DNA of 39,049 bases, from the NCBI RefSeq assembly GCF_000936425.1, contig NZ_AVFK01000053.1, positions 1 to 39,049 of the forward strand. Direction: 5' to 3'. This document shows positions 34,919-39,049 of the stretch, piece after piece. Each line of letters starts with the position of its first letter. Positions within the stretch are counted from its first letter, which is position 1. The translations under genes were made by a program, and so were the position numbers. A model generated the notes under the pieces. That model was not told where the DNA came from, searched no databases, and was given only the letters and a program-made list of their open reading frames with translations. The stretch is from Skermanella aerolata KACC 11604. Lineage in GTDB: Bacteria; Pseudomonadota; Alphaproteobacteria; Azospirillales; Azospirillaceae.

Positions 34919-36442
34919 GTGAGTTGCTTGAGGGTTTCCCTTTCAGAAACCGGGGTCTCGATCCTGGGCGCCGAGGTCTTCATCATCGACGACCGTAGCG
35001 TCAACCGCAAGATTCTGACCAAATTTGCCTCCTCGGTCGGCGACGACATCACGGTCTCCGCCTTCCCCAACCCGGTGGACGCGCTGGAGGCTTGTGCCCG
35101 CACCGTGCCGGACCTCGTCATCACCGATTTCAAGATGCCGCTGATGGACGGGGCCGGCTTCATCCGGAACCTGCGGGGGCGGCCCGCTACCGCCGACGTC
35201 CCGGTGATCGTCGTGACCGCCTACGAGGACCACGAGATCCGGCGCGAAGCGCTGGAAGCGGGCGCTACCGACTTCATCCTCAGCCCGGTCGATCCGTGGG
35301 AGTTCCAGACCCGTGCCCGCAACCTGCTGCGTCTGCGCGCCCAGCAGCTGGTGATCCACCGCCAGACCGTGCGGGAAAGCGAGGAGCGCTTCCGCCTGCT
35401 GGTGGAAGGCGTCCGCGACTATGCGATCGTGATGCTCGATCCCGCCGGCCGGGTGACCAGCTGGAACACCGGGGCGGAGCGGCTGCTGGGCTATTCCGAA
35501 CAGGAGATCCTGGGGCAGCCGGCCTGGAGGCTCGATCCCGCCGATGGCGCCGGAGCCGGCTCCTCCTCGGGAGTGGCGGCGATGCTCAACGCCGCGGCAT
35601 TGGACGGCAGCGTCCACGGCGAGCATATCAGGGTCCGCAAGGACGGCTCCCGCTTCCATGCCGATATCCTGGTGACGTCCATGCGGGACGAAGCCGGGCG
35701 GCTGGCCGGTTTCTCGATGGTGACGCACGACATAACGACGCGGCGCGACATGGAGAACGCGCTGAGGGACGCGCTGGCCGAGAGCCAGGTGCTCCTGCGG
35801 GAGCTTCATCACCGCGTCCGGAACAACCTCCAGGTCATCAGCACGGTCCTCTATCTTCAGACCATCGGCATGCCGGAGGGGGAGTTGCGGCACGGGTTCC
35901 GCCGCACCCAGCAGCGAATCGACGGCCTCGGCCTCCTGTTCCGCAACCTGCTCGGCCCGAGTCGCATCACCAGCGTCCAGTTCGACTCGTATCTGGTCGA
36001 TCTCTGCACCACACTGGTCGGCGGCTTCGACGCGTCCCGCCATCTCAGGCGCGCCGTCGATGTCGGAACGCTGTCGCTGGAGCTCGACATGGCCGGTCCG
36101 CTGGGGCTGGTGATCGGCGAGATCCTGTTCACGGCGTCGGATTTCAGGGCGCCAGCCGCTGCTACGGCGTCTTCCGGCAATGCGCCGGCCGGCAATGGAC
36201 TGGCCGGAAATGGGCTTGACGTCTCGATCCTCCCCGATGGCGTCGGGATCGTTCTCCGCTTCGCCTTCGCCCGCCCGCCGGCGGCGCCGTCGCCGTTCCA
36301 GATCGGCGGCCATTCCGCCCTGGGAACGACGGTGATGTCGGCGCTCGTCAACCAGCTCGATGCGGGGTTGAGCGTGCAGGAGGAAGGGGATCGCGTCGCG
36401 ATCACCCTGGCTCTGCCCCGCACGCTGTTCGAGTTCGGCTGA
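34919..36442 (+). CDS. receiver-PAS-HisKA_2 signalling protein, RpfG-like receiver, atypical ATPase
   Basis: This 507-residue protein (GTG start, weak ribosome-binding site) has a receiver at about 15-140 with Asp70 (VITDFKMPLMDG). The segment REALEAGATDFILSPVDPWE replaces the usual Lys-Pro. A PAS domain follows (about 158-275, EERFRLLVEGVRDYAIVMLD), then a HisKA_2 helix pair with LLRELHHRVRNNLQVIS (probable His298). The C-terminal ATPase region is unusual: the N-box position reads GEILFTASDF, without the expected Asn, and a low-complexity insert (ASSGNAPAGNGLAGNG) interrupts it. PDGVGI and HSALGTTVMSALVNQLDAGL remain. The receiver resembles RpfG from memory, but there is no HD-GYP. It is divergent from rpfF and is a candidate DSF response protein. 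Confidence 0.85.
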   Translation: MSCLRVSLSETGVSILGAEVFIIDDRSVNRKILTKFASSVGDDITVSAFPNPVDALEACARTVPDLVITDFKMPLMDGAGFIRNLRGRPATADVPVIVVTAYEDHEIRREALEAGATDFILSPVDPWEFQTRARNLLRLRAQQLVIHRQTVRESEERFRLLVEGVRDYAIVMLDPAGRVTSWNTGAERLLGYSEQEILGQPAWRLDPADGAGAGSSSGVAAMLNAAALDGSVHGEHIRVRKDGSRFHADILVTSMRDEAGRLAGFSMVTHDITTRRDMENALRDALAESQVLLRELHHRVRNNLQVISTVLYLQTIGMPEGELRHGFRRTQQRIDGLGLLFRNLLGPSRITSVQFDSYLVDLCTTLVGGFDASRHLRRAVDVGTLSLELDMAGPLGLVIGEILFTASDFRAPAAATASSGNAPAGNGLAGNGLDVSILPDGVGIVLRFAFARPPAAPSPFQIGGHSALGTTVMSALVNQLDAGLSVQEEGDRVAITLALPRTLFEFG

Positions 36443-36449
36443 ATCCCTG

Positions 36450-36475
36450 TTGACTTAAATCAAATACAATATAAT
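36450..36475 (+). promoter_or_regulatory. possible sigma-70 promoter before the PAS-MCP pair
   Basis: TTGACT (36450-36455) and a perfect TATAAT (36470-36475) lie in a short AT-rich island. The spacing is only 14 bases, below the usual 16-18, so either the -35 assignment is wrong or the promoter is activator-dependent. Confidence 0.35.
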
Positions 36476-36518
36476 TGGCGGTCGCTATACCGGTGCGGGT
36501 AGCAAGGGGAGTGATCGC

Positions 36519-37043
36519 ATGGCGCGACCGACTGCCGCCCCCACCGGGCGCGAACGGGTCTTCGGCGAAGATGAAATCATCGTCAGCAAGACCGATCTCC
36601 AGGGCAGGATCACCTACGCCAACTCCGTCTTCCTGAGGGTCGCGGGCTATGCGGAGGAAGACGTCCTCGGGCAGCCGCATAGCATGATCCGCCATCCCGG
36701 CATGCCGCGCGCCGTCTTCAAGCTGCTGTGGGAGAAGATCGCCGGCGGCGGAGAGATCTTCGCCTACGTCAAGAACCTCGCGCGCGACGGCGACCATTAC
36801 TGGGTCTTCGCCCATGTGACGCCCAGCTTCGACAAGACGGGCGCCATCACCGGCTACCACTCGTTCCGCCGCTGGGCACGGCGCGACGCAGTCGCCGCGG
36901 TTCAGGGCCTCTACGACGCGATGATCGAGATCGAGACCCGCACCGCCGACCGGCGCGAAGGTATGGCGGCTTCGACGGCCCTTCTCCTGAAGGTCCTGGA
37001 GCAGAAGGGGTGTGACTATGACACGTTCGTCCTCTCTCTCTAG
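36519..37043 (+). CDS. Aer-like PAS domain protein
   Basis: This 174-residue protein starts at an ATG after AAGGGGAGTGATCGC. Most of it is one PAS domain (about 20-120) of the Aer class: [78 protein letters not shown] helical tail (about 130-174) follows. In Aer this domain binds FAD and senses redox state; the HPGMP block is typical. There is no membrane segment and no signalling domain. Its 3' end overlaps the chemoreceptor gene by 26 bp, so the two probably form a split Aer-type sensor. Confidence 0.87.
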   Translation: MARPTAAPTGRERVFGEDEIIVSKTDLQGRITYANSVFLRVAGYAEEDVLGQPHSMIRHPGMPRAVFKLLWEKIAGGGEIFAYVKNLARDGDHYWVFAHVTPSFDKTGAITGYHSFRRWARRDAVAAVQGLYDAMIEIETRTADRREGMAASTALLLKVLEQKGCDYDTFVLSL

Positions 37044-38577
37044 GATCCGGAAGCTCGGCCTTGCGGCGGTGGTGACGGCATGCGCCGGCATCCTTCTGCC
37101 GTTCCTCGGCGATCCGGCTCCCGCGTGGTGGCTGGCGGCGCCCTCGCTCCTGCTGCTGCCGGCCGCACTTGCCATCGTCGTCCTCGTCGGCAGGGTGGAG
37201 CGGGCGATAGCGAGGGCGCTGGATGTCTGCGACGAATCGGCGATCGGCGACTACGATCGCCGCATCACGGCGGTACCGGAAGGCGGTTCTCTCGGGACCC
37301 TGTTCCTGCGGATCAACGACGTCCTGGATCTGGCCGACTGCTTCAGCCGGGAAGTCGGGGCGGCGATGGACCACGCCAGCCGCAAGCTCTACTACCGCAA
37401 GGTCACGGTGACCGGCCTGAAGGGCTGCTACCGCGCGGTAGCCGAGACGATCAACCGCTCCGTCGACGACATGGCCGAGCGTGACCGGGTGCTGATCGAG
37501 GTCGAACACGACATCACCGATCTGGTCGAAGCGGCGTCGCGCGGCGATTTCGCGCGCACGCTCAAGCCGGCCGACGGTTCGATGGCGCGGCTGTGCAACG
37601 GCATCAACGACCTGACGGCGACCGTCCGATCCAGTCTGGCCGCGATCGACGGCGTGCTCTCCGCGATCTCCCATGGCAATCTCGGCCGCCGGATCGAGGA
37701 CGATTTCCAGGGCGTCTTCGCCACGATCAAGTCCAACACCAACCGCATGGCCGACGAGCTGGCCCGGATCGTCGCCGAGATCGGCGATGCCGCCGACAGC
37801 ATAGACGAGACGGCGTCCGGAGTGGCCGATGGCAGCCGCGCCCTCTCCGGCAGCACGGAGAACCAGGCGGAACACCTGGAACGCACGGCAGCCGCCATGC
37901 AGCAGCTCACCGCCTCGGTGCGCAGCAATGCCGAGAACGCGGCGGAGGTTACCCGCGCCGTCGATGAGGCGCTCAGCCTGGCCGGATCGGCCGGCAAGGT
38001 CGCGGGCGACGCCGTCGGCGCCATGCACAGGATCGAGCAGTCGTCCAAGCGGGTCACCGACATCATCGGCCTGATGGACGAGATAGCCTTCCAGACCAAC
38101 CTCCTGGCGCTCAACGCCGCCGTGGAGGCAGCACGGGCCGGGGAGGAGGGCAGGGGCTTCGCCGTCGTCGCGGCGGAGGTTCGCATGCTGGCGCGCCGCG
38201 CTTCCGATGCGTCCGGCGACATCAAGCGGCTGCTTCAGGAGAGCGGCAGTCAGGTCGCCAGCGGCGTCGACCTCGTGACCGCCGCCGGCCGTGCCTTGGA
38301 CGAGATCGCCTCGGCCGTCACGATCGTCGCTGATCGGACCACAGGGATCGTCAGCGCCACCCGCGAGCAGGCCGTCGGCCTGGAGCAGATCAACGGCGCC
38401 GTCGCCGACATGGACACGATGACGCAGAGCAACGCCGATCTTGCCGACCAGAGCGCCGAAGCCGCGCGCACCCTGACCGGGCAGGCCGGCCACCTGAGCG
38501 ACCTCATGGCCTTCTTCCGCCGCGACGCCGGCTATGGAGTGGAACGAGGCGCCGCTCGGAAAATGCAGGTGCGTTAA
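37018..38577 (+). CDS. methyl-accepting chemotaxis protein without a periplasmic sensor domain
   Basis: This 519-residue protein starts at ATG 37018 (AAGGGG nine bases upstream). Two N-terminal hydrophobic helices (about 13-63) are joined by a very short loop. Helical HAMP-like or poly-HAMP segments follow to about 230, then the MCP signalling domain. Its hairpin tip is [20 protein letters not shown] (about 353-373), followed by [20 protein letters not shown]. There is no room for a periplasmic ligand domain, so input must come from a partner. The overlapping PAS gene is the obvious one. It should signal to CheA/CheW and the flagellar motor. The frame ends normally (KMQVR). Confidence 0.92.
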   Translation: MTRSSSLSRIRKLGLAAVVTACAGILLPFLGDPAPAWWLAAPSLLLLPAALAIVVLVGRVERAIARALDVCDESAIGDYDRRITAVPEGGSLGTLFLRINDVLDLADCFSREVGAAMDHASRKLYYRKVTVTGLKGCYRAVAETINRSVDDMAERDRVLIEVEHDITDLVEAASRGDFARTLKPADGSMARLCNGINDLTATVRSSLAAIDGVLSAISHGNLGRRIEDDFQGVFATIKSNTNRMADELARIVAEIGDAADSIDETASGVADGSRALSGSTENQAEHLERTAAAMQQLTASVRSNAENAAEVTRAVDEALSLAGSAGKVAGDAVGAMHRIEQSSKRVTDIIGLMDEIAFQTNLLALNAAVEAARAGEEGRGFAVVAAEVRMLARRASDASGDIKRLLQESGSQVASGVDLVTAAGRALDEIASAVTIVADRTTGIVSATREQAVGLEQINGAVADMDTMTQSNADLADQSAEAARTLTGQAGHLSDLMAFFRRDAGYGVERGAARKMQVR

Positions 38578-38820
38578 GATTTCATCTGGACAGTCCCGTG
38601 CAGCTCACATATAAGGCGCCTCCCACGAGGAACGGCCCGGCCAAAAGCTGGACAAGACCAAATGGGGATCTTCCATAGACTGAGTATTCAGCCGACGGCA
38701 GATGAATCAGCTTAAGTAAGCGGAGTCATTTGCCGGCGTAAGTTTAGGCTGGTATCTATGTAAGATCAGCACCCAGACTTCGGTTTGGATGTGAGCGTCA
38801 AAAAAGTTTCACCGAATAGC

Positions 38821-38849
38821 TTGACAGCGGCGGTTGGGACGGCTAGATA
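38821..38849 (+). promoter_or_regulatory. strong sigma-70 promoter, probable rrn P1
   Basis: A perfect -35 TTGACA (38821-38826), a 17-base spacer and -10 TAGATA (38844-38849), preceded by an A-tract that could serve as an UP element. This is the best consensus promoter in the window, and no protein gene lies downstream. Confidence 0.75.
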
Positions 38850-39004
38850 GAGACCACGAACGGCGGACAACAGATCGCCGGTTCAACGTTTCTCCGGGAC
38901 AAGATGATAGATCACCGCACCAAGCGATTGGGCGGATCGTTGTTGCCTCCCGGTTCGAGAATTCTCCGCTTTGGCGGTCGCGATCCCGGTTTCGGGGTTG
39001 CCTG

Positions 39005-39015
39005 GATCTTTGACA
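39005..39015 (+). promoter_or_regulatory. boxA-like antitermination element
   Basis: GATCTTTGACA closely matches the rRNA boxA consensus (GCTCTTTGACA type) bound by NusB/NusE. It lies about 155 bp downstream of the TTGACA/TAGATA promoter. Confidence 0.65.
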
Positions 39016-39049
39016 AGTTGATGATTTGAGAAGGGATGCGCAGGCGGCG

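Larger units (their letters stand above)
38578..39049 (+). other. leader region of a ribosomal RNA operon (structural genes beyond the window)
   Basis: This 472-bp stretch has no coding frame of interest. It contains a strong promoter (38821-38849) with A-rich sequence upstream (CAAAAAAG at 38801-38808), then a GC-rich leader, a boxA-like element (39005-39015) and GAAGGGATGCGCAGGCGGCG at the very end. That arrangement matches alphaproteobacterial rrn leaders as I recall them, so the 16S rRNA gene should begin not far past the window edge. Confidence 0.6.

Noticed and set aside
36847-38493. Minus-strand frame of about 550 codons opposite the PAS/MCP genes
   Set aside because: It is antisense to the conserved MCP signalling domain and shows no domain of its own.

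Overview
The window is a piece of a GC-rich alphaproteobacterial chromosome. The cell-cycle regulators CckA and GcrA, CtrA-type boxes (TTAA-N7-TTAA) in front of motility genes, an alphaproteobacterial SOS box (GTTC-N7-GTTC) at recA, and a motE-cheZ-fliOP-flgBC layout all point that way. From gene style I would guess Rhodospirillales, near Azospirillum/Skermanella; that genus-level guess is inference. No phage, insertion sequence or CRISPR array was seen.

Layout. (1) 1-13391 is a motility and cell-cycle block. It holds a partial gene, motE, cheZ and a large exported repeat protein on the plus strand. A minus-strand export operon follows (flhB-like paralogue, a small helical protein, fliO, fliP). 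Diverging from it on the plus strand run flgB, flgC, fliE, fliQ, fliR, flhB and the hybrid kinase gene cckA. (2) 13392-19821 holds a palindromic repeat region, recA with its SOS box, alaS, a MoxR ATPase whose start overlaps the alaS stop, and a VWA (CoxE-like) partner. (3) 19822-24337 holds gcrA, an OmpA-like protein, a small Rossmann protein, icd and a LOG-family hydrolase. (4) 24338-30785 holds a LysM envelope protein, an unknown, the phospholipid operon psd-pssA-CDP-alcohol transferase, then minus-strand ribonuclease Z, cupin, a small unknown and a lipoprotein.

(5) 30901-38577 is the most interesting part. An RpfC-type hybrid kinase (membrane sensor, HisKA, ATPase, receiver, Hpt) converges, with a 2-bp gap, on an RpfF-type crotonase that keeps both catalytic glutamates. 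This is a complete-looking diffusible-signal-factor (DSF) synthase/sensor pair. Upstream of rpfF and divergent from it, a protein begins with a receiver that resembles that of RpfG but carries PAS and HisKA_2 domains instead of HD-GYP, and its ATP-binding region looks degenerate. A small PAS protein and a chemoreceptor in overlapping genes follow. The proposal is that DSF perception here may be wired into a different output from the c-di-GMP phosphodiesterase route of Xanthomonas.

(6) 38578-39049 reads as the promoter and leader of a ribosomal RNA operon (TTGACA-17-TAGATA, then a boxA-like antitermination element), with 16S rRNA expected just beyond the window.

Regulatory thread: perfect CtrA boxes lie before cheZ and flgB, with one-mismatch versions on the flhB-like side and before cckA. 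Because CckA controls CtrA phosphorylation, motility and cell-cycle control are physically and probably regulatorily linked in the first 13 kb.
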